Of a stretch of DNA of 64,000 nucleotides, positions 39,301 through 48,677 are shown piece by piece. Under the pieces are notes generated by a model. The model was given only the letters and a program-made list of their open reading frames with translations. It did no database searches and was not told the origin of the DNA. Position 1 is the stretch's first letter, and each line of letters opens with the position of its first letter. The stretch spans positions 1,440,894-1,504,893 of the forward strand of contig CP046178.1 of assembly GCA_014075255.1 (NCBI GenBank). The letters are read 5' to 3'. The position numbers and the translations under genes were made by a program. This DNA comes from Gammaproteobacteria bacterium (lineage in GTDB: Bacteria; Pseudomonadota; Gammaproteobacteria; UBA4575).

Positions 39301-42300
39301 CATATACTGAAGCGCCATTAAAGCTTTCAGATTCTTTTAAAATATCTCGACCAAGTTTATCGAAGTACGCGACACTGGTAGCCCCAGCCGTTGATGTGGT
39401 AGTGACTTTAAATACCGCATTTGGATCTTCACAAGCACTATTACACCAGTTGTAATAAATGTTGGTTTCGGTGCCATCCGAACGGATCTCTCTTATCTTT
39501 CTTCCTTGTGCATCGTATTGCCAGATGGTGTCTAAGCCATTCGGCCCAGTGAGCTTGGTAACCCCACCCCATGGGTTGTTGTATTCCCGCGTTTCGCTAT
39601 GCGTGGGACCCATTGCATTTTCTGCATACACCGGGAAGCGCCCGTTCGCATCATATGTAGTCTTAGTAATTCGCGTACCTACAAGCCCTGCCCCTGTTGT
39701 TTCAACTTGTTTGCGGTTGCCATAATCGTCATGGATGTACGTTTTTGTAAGTGCATTTGGTCCCGGTTCTATCGTTTCAGTTAGCAAGAATCCTGTATCA
39801 GAAGCATAGGTGAATGCAGAAACACGCGTATCGTTCGGCGGTGAACCATCTGTTGGATCTGCAACGCCACCGGTTTTCGTAACTGTGGCTTGCGTTAAGC
39901 GACCTAAATGCCATTTTTCAGGATCATTTTCAATGTTGTCATAGAGGCTTGCTGTAGAAGTAGTGTATTCATTACCACTTTCTGCATCCGTTGTGGTTAC
40001 CAAAACGGTTAACGCATTACCATAGTCATCTAACGTAGTTTCTGTTGTAACCGTGGTGATGAGTTGATGATCTAAAAGATCATAGGTGCGCTCGGTTTGT
40101 TTTTTAACGTACGGATAGATCGGGTCGCCATCGCCATAACTACCTTCGGTGCCTAAAGTGCCTTTAATATCGAATTCCAACACTTCAGAAACACTTAACA
40201 GATCACCTGACGGTAACTTCGTTTCTGTTTTATACACCTCTCCAATATGAGGGTACTCTTGCTTACTGTAAGTGATGGTTTGAATGCCGGTGGCGTCATC
40301 TATCTCTATAACTTCTTCGAAACCTAAATTTCCGTGACCATGGAAATTTACACGACAGTGTTTATATTTATAGGAAGTAGATAGTTGCCCGCCAATACCA
40401 TTGTCCACTAGTACATTTGAAACAACACTGCCATGAACGGATGCGCTTAGATCATGATTAGGAAACACTGCTCCTGTTCCCGGTGTATAAACATTTGGAT
40501 CATCAAGTGTTGCATAATTAAATACAATTGATTTGCCTTCACCATTACCCGCATACCCTTCGGTAATTTTTTTGATTATAGTCGGCGTTGGTGTTTCAGT
40601 GATGCGTACAGATGCACCACTAAACCCGGTTTCATCAAACATCACCACATCTGCAATCGCATCACCATTAACGTCTCCAACGCCAACACTAGCATTTGGA
40701 CATTTATATCCTCCCCATTCAGTCCCACCAAATGGCAAAGAATTGAAATACGGTATATCGCAATACTGGGTAACGCTATATGAACCTAGACTTACTGAAC
40801 TTCCAATGGCTAGTCCAGAACCTTTACGGATTGTGATGGGTGCATTAAAAGTTTTATTCAGCGGATAATTTGAACCACCACCACCCGGCGCTCCGTTATA
40901 TCTTTGTGTTGACCCACCATTACCAGAGACTCGAATGTAGTCGTCCACTCCATTTGCAGAAATATCTTTAAAATGGATAACATTACTATCAGCATAAATT
41001 CCATCAGCATAAAAAGGGACTTCATTAAAGGACACATCGCCTCGAGATAAGCGAGAATTCCATAACGTCGTTTGACCAGAAATTTCATAATAGGTCAAAA
41101 TGTCATCTCGACCATCTCCGCTGTAATCCGCTGCAAATACCTTTGTTTTCCCAGGATACTGAAACAAAGCATCAATATAAGAAATACTGGCTAAGTTGGT
41201 TCCATCCGATGCATGCAAATACAACCCTAAACCATTCTTATAAACAATGTCTTCATAACCATCACCATTGAAATCACCTACATCACTAAAATCGTGCGTG
41301 TAATTACCTGAATACGTTTGTGCAGGTTGAAAATCACTTCCATTGGATATGCGAATCGTGTTTTCTAATAGGAAATCTTTTTTATTGTCCCCATTAATAT
41401 CGATTAGATGGGTATACCCATCGAAATTACAAACAGTGTCTTGACATCCAATATGTCCATTGCTTAAAGTACATTTGCAACTGGGTGTGTAGGTTGCAAT
41501 TTGAATTTCAGGACCAAAGCTTGAGCCTGTGGAATGACGCATATAGATATTGGTTGGACTGCCATAATGTGGGTGTCCATTTGGACTGTCTGCTGGTCTT
41601 TCAAAATAAACCCAATCATCTAATCCATCTCCATTCACATCTCCCACTAAACTATGTTCTATATTCCGTGTGTTTGAAGGACTCCAATCTTGAGAAGCGC
41701 CGAGTTGTAAATCACCTGTGGATTCTTCCCATTCAAATTTTGTCGGTCTTACACAATGCTCTGCTTGTGATGCATCTAGATAACACTCATCCACTTGCTC
41801 GAGCAGAGATGCATCGGTATAGGGGTCTTTATAAGTAAACTTATACAGTTTTCTATCAGTAAATCCTTCACCAATTTTAATTTGCGAGACTCGCTCATTG
41901 GTTGAGAGCACTGTAGTGCCTGCAATTGAACTCACGTCATCCGTTCGTGACTCATACACAAATTCAACAAATTGGTTTGCGCTTAGACTTGCACTATCAT
42001 TTTCTGTGTATTCAATACGGAATGGTTTTTGTTCATGTGTGGAAGCGTCATAATTGTAAATGACGTTTAGAGAGTTACCTTTAGTATCGGAGAGTTTATT
42101 TAAAGACCAATTTACGACATCACTATTGATTGTAATTTTGGAATCAGATGTAAACCCATATTCAAGTATTTCACCTGACTTCGTCCACACTTGAAACTTC
42201 TCCGGACCGATGCCCGTTGTACCCAGAGATACTATTTTATTGAATGAATTTATTTGCGTGCGATACTCAGTGTCAGGAGCGCCATATGTTCCGCCATTGA

Positions 42301-43558
42301 CCGCAACCAAACGCGCACCATCAATACAAAACTTATCATCAGCATCTAAATCTGCTGCACCAAATGCACCATCATCTACAATCGTAGTTCCACAACGTGC
42401 AATGGAAGACAAACCACTGAGTTGAAAACCTAATCCGAAAATACTATTGCCACTCCCGCTCATATACTCGAGCGAAAGTTTCGGCTCTACTCCAGCAGTG
42501 CCCGGTAAAACACTCAATGGAATGCTATAGGTAGACACACCTGTTGTTCCAACAGAATGCTGTCCCGCTATTGCTCCTACAGAAGCATCACTTTCTGATG
42601 GAACTGTAATACGACTGGAAGCTGGAGATCCATTATCAGCAGTACATGCTTGATTGCTTGATTCAATTGTGAAAACACGGCTTGATATATTGCTACTCGA
42701 GTAGCCATTACTAACACTGACTGCTTTAACTGTAGTTGTACCTGCAGTGCTTAACGTGAAAGGACTGCTGAATAAGGGCGAATTTGAGTCTGGGATCGTG
42801 TTGTCAATGGTGTAACGAATATCGGCACCTGGATCTGGTGAATAAAGCTGCACTTGCACACTTCCATTGTGTGTACCGCCATTTGGCGTAATGGTAGGTG
42901 CAGCTAACTGCCCATTTATATTAAATTCAGCAGTAACCACTTCACTATCATTTAGTCCATTTTTAACAGCGATCACTTTTAAGTGAGTGCTACTGATTAA
43001 ATCAATTGAACCTGTATATAGAGGTGAAGCTGAAGTTGGTGCAGAACCATTGGTTGTATAGTGTAACTGCGCACCTGAAGTGGGTGAAGATAATGAAATG
43101 GTGACATTGTTTGCAAATGAACCACCATTAGGCGTAATTGTAGGCGTTGCGACATCAGTATCTATCGTATAGTTTACCGTTGCGCTCCCACCCCAAATAC
43201 TCTGACCGGTACCACACCCTGGAGCACCACAATTGTTAATTCGATATGCTCTAGCCTTGACCGTTGTTGAAGACGTTATTGTAAATGGACCTGTATACCT
43301 TGGAGAATTTGAATTAGGTGTGAAGCCATTCGTCGAATATCTGACATATGGGCTTCCAACAATGGACACTGTCACTGATCCTTCATATGTCCCACTACTT
43401 GGAGAAATGGATTGTAAAGTGGGTGTTGGTGGTGGCGGTGGACACCACGGACAAGCTAACGCTTGTGAAAAATATAGCGATGATAAAAGAATAGATAAAA
43501 CAAAAAATATCTTTACAGTGCCAACCATAAAGCATGAACGCACCCCGACTAGGTTCAT
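36332..43558 (-). CDS. Giant RHS/SpvB-type polymorphic toxin
   Basis: A 2,408-aa secreted protein. Order: a signal peptide (cleaved near ALA-CPW, residue 35); a Pro-rich linker; three chitobiase/hexosaminidase C-terminal-type repeats (about 47-300); an SpvB-like domain (about 320-600: AGQHSVGTTGVSTYSIPL); FG-GAP/VCBS calcium repeats (about 640-1010: DVNGDGLDDW, DFNGDGYED); many YD repeats; the RHS core at about 2024 (DPTLGRFLSADP); a Gly/Ala-rich hydrophobic pre-toxin region; and a tip at 2345-2408 with PHYHRR and GIGRHRPW. The shell should encapsulate the tip. A Sec signal suggests export by a route other than bare type VI loading. The tip looks nuclease-like from its His/Arg content, which is inference. 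RBS GGGAG supports the first ATG. Confidence 0.9.
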   Translation of the reverse strand: MNLVGVRSCFMVGTVKIFFVLSILLSSLYFSQALACPWCPPPPPTPTLQSISPSSGTYEGSVTVSIVGSPYVRYSTNGFTPNSNSPRYTGPFTITSSTTVKARAYRINNCGAPGCGTGQSIWGGSATVNYTIDTDVATPTITPNGGSFANNVTISLSSPTSGAQLHYTTNGSAPTSASPLYTGSIDLISSTHLKVIAVKNGLNDSEVVTAEFNINGQLAAPTITPNGGTHNGSVQVQLYSPDPGADIRYTIDNTIPDSNSPLFSSPFTLSTAGTTTVKAVSVSNGYSSSNISSRVFTIESSNQACTADNGSPASSRITVPSESDASVGAIAGQHSVGTTGVSTYSIPLSVLPGTAGVEPKLSLEYMSGSGNSIFGLGFQLSGLSSIARCGTTIVDDGAFGAADLDADDKFCIDGARLVAVNGGTYGAPDTEYRTQINSFNKIVSLGTTGIGPEKFQVWTKSGEILEYGFTSDSKITINSDVVNWSLNKLSDTKGNSLNVIYNYDASTHEQKPFRIEYTENDSASLSANQFVEFVYESRTDDVSSIAGTTVLSTNERVSQIKIGEGFTDRKLYKFTYKDPYTDASLLEQVDECYLDASQAEHCVRPTKFEWEESTGDLQLGASQDWSPSNTRNIEHSLVGDVNGDGLDDWVYFERPADSPNGHPHYGSPTNIYMRHSTGSSFGPEIQIATYTPSCKCTLSNGHIGCQDTVCNFDGYTHLIDINGDNKKDFLLENTIRISNGSDFQPAQTYSGNYTHDFSDVGDFNGDGYEDIVYKNGLGLYLHASDGTNLASISYIDALFQYPGKTKVFAADYSGDGRDDILTYYEISGQTTLWNSRLSRGDVSFNEVPFYADGIYADSNVIHFKDISANGVDDYIRVSGNGGSTQRYNGAPGGGGSNYPLNKTFNAPITIRKGSGLAIGSSVSLGSYSVTQYCDIPYFNSLPFGGTEWGGYKCPNASVGVGDVNGDAIADVVMFDETGFSGASVRITETPTPTIIKKITEGYAGNGEGKSIVFNYATLDDPNVYTPGTGAVFPNHDLSASVHGSVVSNVLVDNGIGGQLSTSYKYKHCRVNFHGHGNLGFEEVIEIDDATGIQTITYSKQEYPHIGEVYKTETKLPSGDLLSVSEVLEFDIKGTLGTEGSYGDGDPIYPYVKKQTERTYDLLDHQLITTVTTETTLDDYGNALTVLVTTTDAESGNEYTTSTASLYDNIENDPEKWHLGRLTQATVTKTGGVADPTDGSPPNDTRVSAFTYASDTGFLLTETIEPGPNALTKTYIHDDYGNRKQVETTGAGLVGTRITKTTYDANGRFPVYAENAMGPTHSETREYNNPWGGVTKLTGPNGLDTIWQYDAQGRKIREIRSDGTETNIYYNWCNSACEDPNAVFKVTTTSTAGATSVAYFDKLGRDILKESESFNGASVYVATDYDYLGRTKKVYQPYSDISGGPGAFTEYHYDLLDRVKQEDSPVTGTTTSDYDGLSVLITAVNANGEGEAKDQETIEVKNGLGWTLSTTDNGLNTDVGVPGDTIFQYDSYGNLRFVTDEHSNITENRYTIRGFKRYMDDPDMGVWLYEYNVLGELTQQTDAKLKVVDMKYDVLGRLYERNEFEGQSTWTYDCNADSTSSYQGIGKLCADGQDVGLSRSYSFDSLGRPTETATTIGGITYTASVSYDSVGRVDINTYPESGPGNSFQTQNIYNAVGFLEKVREAKGSCINYWQALAANDYGSISLETLGNNVMTARSYSQSTGRINSIYSDGGFLQNLTYVWDDVGNLKQRNDLEQNFTENFLYDGLNRLKSAEFIGVGATTKTFTYDSIGNIKTKSDVEAGATYNYGTRNIIGSVDAGPHAVTSVGSKTYVYDDNGNMISGDGRTIEWSSYNKPISITKNGSESEFKYGPSRARYEQNLIEGGVTTTTYLGGMEKVEKSDTSVTEYKHFISAGGNTIAIYTHRSNNTNDTRYLHRDHLGSIDVITDENKVEVDRLSYDAFGKRRLANWNDGIPTIASNNTRGFTGHEMLDAVGIIHMNGRVYDPTLGRFLSADPNVQAPKNMQSLNRYSYVLNNPLSYTDPSGFFFKSLFKKIKRAIRRLVRSIVRAIADFIKKYGRTIVSIALVAIPIPGVNVYVAAFASGLVASGGDLKAGLVSALTAGAFNQVGGYFNYLEGGNAVTGLANGLTKGQQALKTLAHGAVGGVSSVVSGGKFGEGFAAAGVTQVFSKQVGGIDSGNRGFSTQRTIAASIVGGTASAVSGGKFANGAVTGAFSRAFNDEAHSGGFSPTSGEFETYDGQVVSLTVYSAEGGFTYLADGDFNIYQFDYRTGYVERALFSGSAESVCPECYLIGGTGAIRGFARGGEIAFSKNFRIAPFGNRTGNAIGRFPHYHRRGINVLTGKTKPGQGIGRHRPWEKKATDKGFGDRF

Positions 43559-43744
43559 AGCTCTTCTCCCAAAGAATTATTTTATTTTTCTATAGTTTAT
43601 TCTGCTCCTCTTGTTAATTAACCGTCAAGTAAAGTTTTATATATGCATGTAGTAAAGAATTACTACATATTTAATTTATTATTAAAATTAGTTACTTAAC
43701 TTTATAACTAAGAATATAAATTATAAAAAACTTTTATGTGAGAT

Positions 43745-45154
43745 TTAATTTTCACCCGATGGGTTTGTGTATTCATCGTTCAATTGCTGGACGAATCGAT
43801 TTGCATCTTCACGAATTTTTATCAGTTTACCGCGCGCATGTTTATTCCACCCGACCACAAATGGCCGCGCTAATGGCTGCCAGCAACGCGTATTGTGTAG
43901 AAATGCATTGCGAACGCTTCCAGTCAATTCTTTTTCAGGTAAAGATCTGGCTACCCACTTAGCCGCTAACTTTCTAACGAATTGATGTATGCCAAACAAC
44001 AATAAAAGCGCCAAAATAATGGCGGTTATCGTTCCTGCATTACCGAAACCATCAAAAGCCGTACCGGTGCCGAAATGTTTAATGAAATAAATTAACATAG
44101 CGAAAAAAATGGGTAACAAAATAAATACATCCACCATCAGTACACGCTTTACCCATGTGCGTGTGGCTTCTTGCACTCTTGGAACCAAACTATTTTCAAT
44201 TTGGTTCGCGGTATTTTCTAATGAACCTATTATGCGATACACGCGCTCTACACTGACTTCAGAAATACGCTGATAAATTTCACCTAAGTCTGCATCGCGT
44301 TTACGTTGATAACGGTCACGCAAATTCTTATCTGCTATATGCACCGCTGCATCTTCATTATAGGTAGCGTAAAAACGTCCACTGACTAAACCACCGGATG
44401 CCATTGCTCGTTGCCATGCGGCGACTACTTCTTCAGCGTTATCTTCTCCCGCAGTGGTATCAATTTGATTAAGAATAAATAACACTTTATTGGAATCATT
44501 GCGGCGCACAGTGCCTGCAACCAAATGCTCTAATGTATCTCTCATTGCTCCTGGCTCAGGATGACGCGCATCAAACAATACTAAAACCAAATCGGATAAG
44601 TTAATGATGTGATCGGTAATCCGCAACGTTGAGGTGCGTTGTGCATCGGCATCAAAGCCAGGCGAATCGATAAAAATCTTGCCTTTAATAAGATCCGTTG
44701 GGCAGGTTTTAAGTTGTAGATACGTATCTATGCGCGAACCTTCTCCCGCGGATACTTTTTCAATCTCATCGCTGATTTGGTAAAACGGAAAACGTGGATC
44801 AGCATCTAGCGCTAAGCCGGGAAGTACTCTAACTTTGTCATCACTGCTGTAACAAATTACAGTGAATTTATCGTCCACCGCTTGATTGCCGGTTTTTTGT
44901 AAATCGGTTTGCACAAAGTGATTGATGAAGGTGGACTTACCGGCTGAAAAGGTACCGAGTACTGAGATTAACGGCCACCACGAAATATCGGTGGAATACG
45001 ATTCTTTATTAGTAAGAATGCCTAGCTTGTATGCGAGCTTATCTAACTCACAAAAATGATCCACCACTTCTACAAGTAGTGGGTTTTCGTTTTTGATATG
45101 GCTGCGAAGGCTTTTTATTCTTGCCTTAAGATTGGCATCGGGCCCAGTGAGCAT
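43745..45154 (-). CDS. Dynamin-like GTPase with C-terminal membrane segments
   Basis: A 469-aa dynamin-family GTPase. The P-loop GTFSAGKS is at 67-74, followed by switch/G3 FIDSPGFDAD and G4 NQID. Two membrane helices lie at about 333-352 and 366-388, then a basic tail. Bacterial dynamin-like proteins remodel or protect membranes. The first three residues after ATG have no obvious Shine-Dalgarno, but the start fits the frame. It sits 186 bases upstream of the RHS gene on the same strand. A functional link to the toxin is not shown. Confidence 0.85.
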   Translation of the reverse strand: MLTGPDANLKARIKSLRSHIKNENPLLVEVVDHFCELDKLAYKLGILTNKESYSTDISWWPLISVLGTFSAGKSTFINHFVQTDLQKTGNQAVDDKFTVICYSSDDKVRVLPGLALDADPRFPFYQISDEIEKVSAGEGSRIDTYLQLKTCPTDLIKGKIFIDSPGFDADAQRTSTLRITDHIINLSDLVLVLFDARHPEPGAMRDTLEHLVAGTVRRNDSNKVLFILNQIDTTAGEDNAEEVVAAWQRAMASGGLVSGRFYATYNEDAAVHIADKNLRDRYQRKRDADLGEIYQRISEVSVERVYRIIGSLENTANQIENSLVPRVQEATRTWVKRVLMVDVFILLPIFFAMLIYFIKHFGTGTAFDGFGNAGTITAIILALLLLFGIHQFVRKLAAKWVARSLPEKELTGSVRNAFLHNTRCWQPLARPFVVGWNKHARGKLIKIREDANRFVQQLNDEYTNPSGEN

Positions 45155-45270
45155 TTAATGTCCTATTAAATGTAGCGATAAAGTTGAGTGGCAGTTATTG
45201 TCGCATATAGCGGAACATCTGCAAGCAACTACAGGCATCAATATGCCTTCAACCCCTTATGGAGTCTGTG

Positions 45271-46218
45271 TTATGGATGTTTTTGCTGCATATTTTTCAA
45301 TTGTTTTCTAAATTTCTCACAGGGATCTTCATTTGTATGACTAGGCGTGAAATATAAAATATCGTAAATCGCCAACTCATCTTGCAAGTACTCCTGAGGA
45401 TTATCATTACCTTCCTGTACCGGAATAAACGCAATAGATAAATAAGATGTTTGCTTGAATTTTCTTCGCAGTTGCATAGGCACCGCGTAATCATTTCTTG
45501 CATGACCATTGCCCGCAATAAAAACCACAGGAAGTTTTTTGCCCATTAGCGAAGTTGCCATTATACGATCGCGCTGCATTTGTGCTCGCGACATAAAATC
45601 TACAAACCCTTGGTTAGCATGACCACAATGAGAATCAATGATATTTTTATTTAAAGTTGTAAAATTATCTTCTGTATAAAAATACTCGCGCAGTACATCG
45701 ATTTTTTTATCAGTACTTTTTTCATTAGACCAACGATGCAATTCTTCACTACTGATATTACCCGCATATAATTCAAGTTGATGTTGCACGATAGATTGTA
45801 ATATTGGCGTATACAATTCCCAAGGCCAACCCTCATTTAGCATCCCTGCTAACTCTTGCAACTCATCAGACTTGTTCCATACATGCGGTTGTTCTTGCCA
45901 TGCTTGTTGTGACAACATTTCCATCACTACGGTTGGTTTTACACCTGAACTTACTAGTGTATTAATAACCTTGGCCTGTAAAAGATGATGATCAGCATTG
46001 GTGTGCGCTTCACCTAAAAGTATATAGTCGTAGTACAACAACTCTTGATTAAACTGCTTATTGGTAAGCCATACATTTTTATGGGTATCCCAAATTTTTC
46101 CCACTAATATATGGTCTTGAAAAAAAGGTGATTGCCAGTCCTTTGGCCCTTGCTTAGCTGTTACACTGCCCTGGAAAACGAATAACATCAGCAACAAAAC
46201 ATTCAGAAAATGTTTCAT
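45271..46218 (-). CDS. ChaN-family haem-binding/Tiki-like protein
   Basis: A 315-aa protein from ATG 46218 (MKHFLNVLLLMLF), chosen because the longer frame to 46320 overlaps rnd and hides the signal peptide. The signal ends VTA-KQG, with no lipobox Cys. The ChaN/DUF399 marks are LLGEAHTNADHHLLQA, VVMEMLSQQAW and IAGNGHARNDYAVP. E. coli and Campylobacter relatives bind haem at the outer membrane, and the fold resembles Tiki/TraB peptidases. The gene diverges from rnd with 52 bases between, which must hold both promoters. Confidence 0.85.
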   Translation of the reverse strand: MKHFLNVLLLMLFVFQGSVTAKQGPKDWQSPFFQDHILVGKIWDTHKNVWLTNKQFNQELLYYDYILLGEAHTNADHHLLQAKVINTLVSSGVKPTVVMEMLSQQAWQEQPHVWNKSDELQELAGMLNEGWPWELYTPILQSIVQHQLELYAGNISSEELHRWSNEKSTDKKIDVLREYFYTEDNFTTLNKNIIDSHCGHANQGFVDFMSRAQMQRDRIMATSLMGKKLPVVFIAGNGHARNDYAVPMQLRRKFKQTSYLSIAFIPVQEGNDNPQEYLQDELAIYDILYFTPSHTNEDPCEKFRKQLKNMQQKHP

Positions 46219-46270
46219 ATAATGCTTCAGGCAATACTTCCGAAACTTTAGAATCACCAATGTATTCATA

Positions 46271-47380
46271 ATGGAATTTAGAATATTAACCACAACACAA
46301 GAGTTAGAGAGGTTCTGCACAGCATGCTACGACGTTGAATGGCTAGCGCTTGATACAGAGTTTATACGTGAAAGGACGTACTATCCAAATTTATGTTTAG
46401 TGCAAATTGCCTCGGAACGAGACATTGTTTGCATTGACACCATTGCTATCAAAGACCTCTCCTCGCTTAGAAAGCTGTTATATCTACCATCTATTACTAA
46501 AATATTTCATTCCGCAAGCCAAGATCTTGAAATTTTTGTAAACCTTTATGACGAAGTCCCTACTCCTATGTTTGATACTCAGATTGCGGCCAGCTTATTA
46601 GGCTATGGCGATCAAGTGAGTTATGCCTATTTGGTAAATGAGATATGTGACGTGGAGCTTGATAAATCTCTCTCTCGTACAAACTGGGAACGCAGACCGT
46701 TAACAGGTGATGAAATACGATATGCAGTAGATGATGTTAAATATTTAGCTAAAGTTTATCTGTATTTAAAAGAAGAACTTGCCCAACAGCAACGCAGTCA
46801 TTGGGCTGAATTTGAATGCAATAATTTATCTGCTTTAGATAAATACAAAGTGGATGCGAGTAAAATTTGGAAAACCGTTAAAGGCGTTGGAAAATTAGAA
46901 TCCGAACAACTGGTCGTACTCAAGCACCTCGCACAGTGGCGCGAACTTCAAGCCATTGCAGAAAATAAACCTCGCCGCTGGGTTTTAAGTGACAAAGCAT
47001 TACGCAGTTTAGCTATAGAACAACCTATCGATACAAATTCTCTGCAACATGTAGATGATATCAATCGCGAACATGTTGGATATGTAGATGCACTTTTTGA
47101 AGAAATAAGTATAGCCAAAAATATTCCTGAAGCAGAATGGCCTGAAACCAATTTTACTGGCCCACTAAGCAGTGAGCAGCGCAAACTCATCAAGACAGCA
47201 CAGTCTTTTATTCGTGAGCGAGCTGAAGAGCTAAATATTTCACCAAGCTTATTGGCTACACGCAGTGTGGTTGAAAAACTAATCCGCGGTAAACGAGAAT
47301 TAGATATCTTATCTAGCTGGAAAAAAGAGCTTATTGGTGATGCGCTTGTAGAACTGATTGAATCCAGCAATCCAATCTAA
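46271..47380 (+). CDS. rnd: Ribonuclease D
   Basis: A 369-aa 3'-5' exoribonuclease that trims tRNA and other stable RNA. DEDD motifs: LDTEF with Asp28 and Glu30, FHSASQDLEIF, and YAVDDVKYLAKVYL. An HRDC domain follows (about 205-290). Length matches E. coli Rnd (about 375 aa). It starts close to the divergent ChaN-like gene. Confidence 0.95.
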   Translation: MEFRILTTTQELERFCTACYDVEWLALDTEFIRERTYYPNLCLVQIASERDIVCIDTIAIKDLSSLRKLLYLPSITKIFHSASQDLEIFVNLYDEVPTPMFDTQIAASLLGYGDQVSYAYLVNEICDVELDKSLSRTNWERRPLTGDEIRYAVDDVKYLAKVYLYLKEELAQQQRSHWAEFECNNLSALDKYKVDASKIWKTVKGVGKLESEQLVVLKHLAQWRELQAIAENKPRRWVLSDKALRSLAIEQPIDTNSLQHVDDINREHVGYVDALFEEISIAKNIPEAEWPETNFTGPLSSEQRKLIKTAQSFIRERAEELNISPSLLATRSVVEKLIRGKRELDILSSWKKELIGDALVELIESSNPI

Positions 47381-47475
47381 TGCACAAAGCTAATTAATAG
47401 GACCTGAATGATATGGCCGGGTGCTATGGCCAATGCGATATAGCATATATAAGCCCTTAATAGATAATTGCCGAT

Positions 47476-47715
47476 ATGACTACTGATGAAATTCAAAAAT
47501 TAATTGAGGCCGGTGTGCCTAACTCACAAGCCATGGTAAGTGGTGGTGAAGGCAAATACGAAGCTATCGTGATTAGCAAGAGCTTTGCTGATTTGAGCAT
47601 GGTTAAAGAACACCAAATGGTGTACGCCACAGTTAAGCCACAACTCGCAAGCGGCGAGTTACACGCTTTGAGCATTAAGGCCTACACACCGGAAGAATGG
47701 GAAAAAATTAAGTAA
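47476..47715 (+). CDS. BolA/IbaG family protein
   Basis: A 79-aa BolA-fold protein, close in size and sequence to IbaG/YrbA (MTTDEIQKLIEAGVPNSQAMVSGGEGKYEAIVIS). The conserved His lies in ELHALSIKAYTPEEW. BolA-family proteins pair with monothiol glutaredoxins in iron-sulfur cluster handling. Usual neighbours of ibaG (murA, mla genes) are absent, and here it follows rnd alone. Confidence 0.9.
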   Translation: MTTDEIQKLIEAGVPNSQAMVSGGEGKYEAIVISKSFADLSMVKEHQMVYATVKPQLASGELHALSIKAYTPEEWEKIK

Positions 47716-47762
47716 CGAAAACTCTGATTTATTCGCTTAAATACACATCTTCAGAAACAAGT

Positions 47763-48143
47763 TTAGTGCTTATCTTCGTCATCGATGTCCACTACTGACA
47801 AGCCATTCTGACTTGCATAGAACGCAGCAACATTTTTCATCTCTTTTTCACTCAGTGCAGCAACAATTCCTGCCATGATGGGATTTTTACGGTCCCCATT
47901 CTTATAAGACATTAGCGCATGAAACATATAATCAGCATGCTGCCCTGCAATGCGTGGGAAATTAGGTGTAGGGCTATTGCCATCTTCACCATGACAAGCA
48001 ACACATTGCGTTGCTACTTCCGAACCACTTTTAGCTGGCGCTGCATCATGACTTGATTCATGAGATTCTTCTTCTGAAGCGAAACTGGGTTCCGCTGCTA
48101 TAACAAATAAACCAACCACAACGTATATGAATAATTTTTTCAT
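47763..48143 (-). CDS. Class I cytochrome c, periplasmic
   Basis: A 126-aa monohaem cytochrome. A signal peptide ends SFA-SEE. The haem motif is CVACH (Cys47, Cys50, His51), and Met90 in KNPIMAGI is the likely axial ligand. An acidic/His-rich linker (about 24-40: ESHESSHD) lies before the haem. The NFPRIAGQHADYM segment is typical of c4/c5-like domains. It follows the second cytochrome by 39 bases on the same strand, so the pair is one transcription unit, perhaps electron carriers to an oxidase. The partner is unknown. Confidence 0.9.
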   Translation of the reverse strand: MKKLFIYVVVGLFVIAAEPSFASEEESHESSHDAAPAKSGSEVATQCVACHGEDGNSPTPNFPRIAGQHADYMFHALMSYKNGDRKNPIMAGIVAALSEKEMKNVAAFYASQNGLSVVDIDDEDKH

Positions 48144-48182
48144 GATTTATCTTCTATTTTTTAATTGAGAGAAATATATTTA

Positions 48183-48506
48183 TTATTGAAGTGACTGAAA
48201 ATAGGCACCGATGTCTGCCATATCTTCTTCACTTAAACCTGCTGCTTGTGCTTGCATCGTGCCGTGACTCCGCTCACCTGATTGATACCCTTTAAGCGCG
48301 GCAACAATATAGTCAGCGTACTGGCCGCCTAATCTAGGAACATGATAAGTTGGATATACATTTGTATAGCTCGGTACACCGTGGCAACCCAAACAAGTTT
48401 CTGATTTCAATTTGCCTTGCTCAATACTTCCCGCTGCAAAACCTGCAGAAGTCGCAAACAAGCCTAAAGCTATAATCAATGATGTGGTGCGTAGAAATAA
48501 ACGCAT
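48183..48506 (-). CDS. Class I cytochrome c, periplasmic
   Basis: A 107-aa monohaem cytochrome with signal peptide ending GFA-AGS. The haem motif is CLGCH (Cys38, Cys41, His42), with Met84 in SHGTMQAQA as the sixth ligand. The VPRLGGQYADYIVAAL segment parallels the neighbouring cytochrome, so the two resemble the halves of a diheme cytochrome c4 split into separate genes. It is the promoter-proximal gene of the pair. Confidence 0.9.
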   Translation of the reverse strand: MRLFLRTTSLIIALGLFATSAGFAAGSIEQGKLKSETCLGCHGVPSYTNVYPTYHVPRLGGQYADYIVAALKGYQSGERSHGTMQAQAAGLSEEDMADIGAYFQSLQ

Positions 48507-48677
48507 AGTTGATTCTCTCCGTAGAAGTTGTGTGGCTAGAAATTGGTCGCTGAGTATACCTAGTTTTCATACAATAGGGATCTCTCCTTTTGGACAAGAG
48601 GTAAATCTGGCAGTGGATACGTAAAAGAAACATGGCAATAGATAAAAGTTTATAAATGTCATATAACCGTCATTAAA

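Noticed and set aside
36332..43558. Tandem YD and FG-GAP repeats as DNA repeats or a CRISPR-like array
   Set aside because: The repeats are protein-level and diverged, lying in one continuous reading frame; there are no regular spacers.
46948..47370. 140-aa minus-strand frame inside rnd
   Set aside because: Ser-rich shadow of the conserved HRDC region of rnd.
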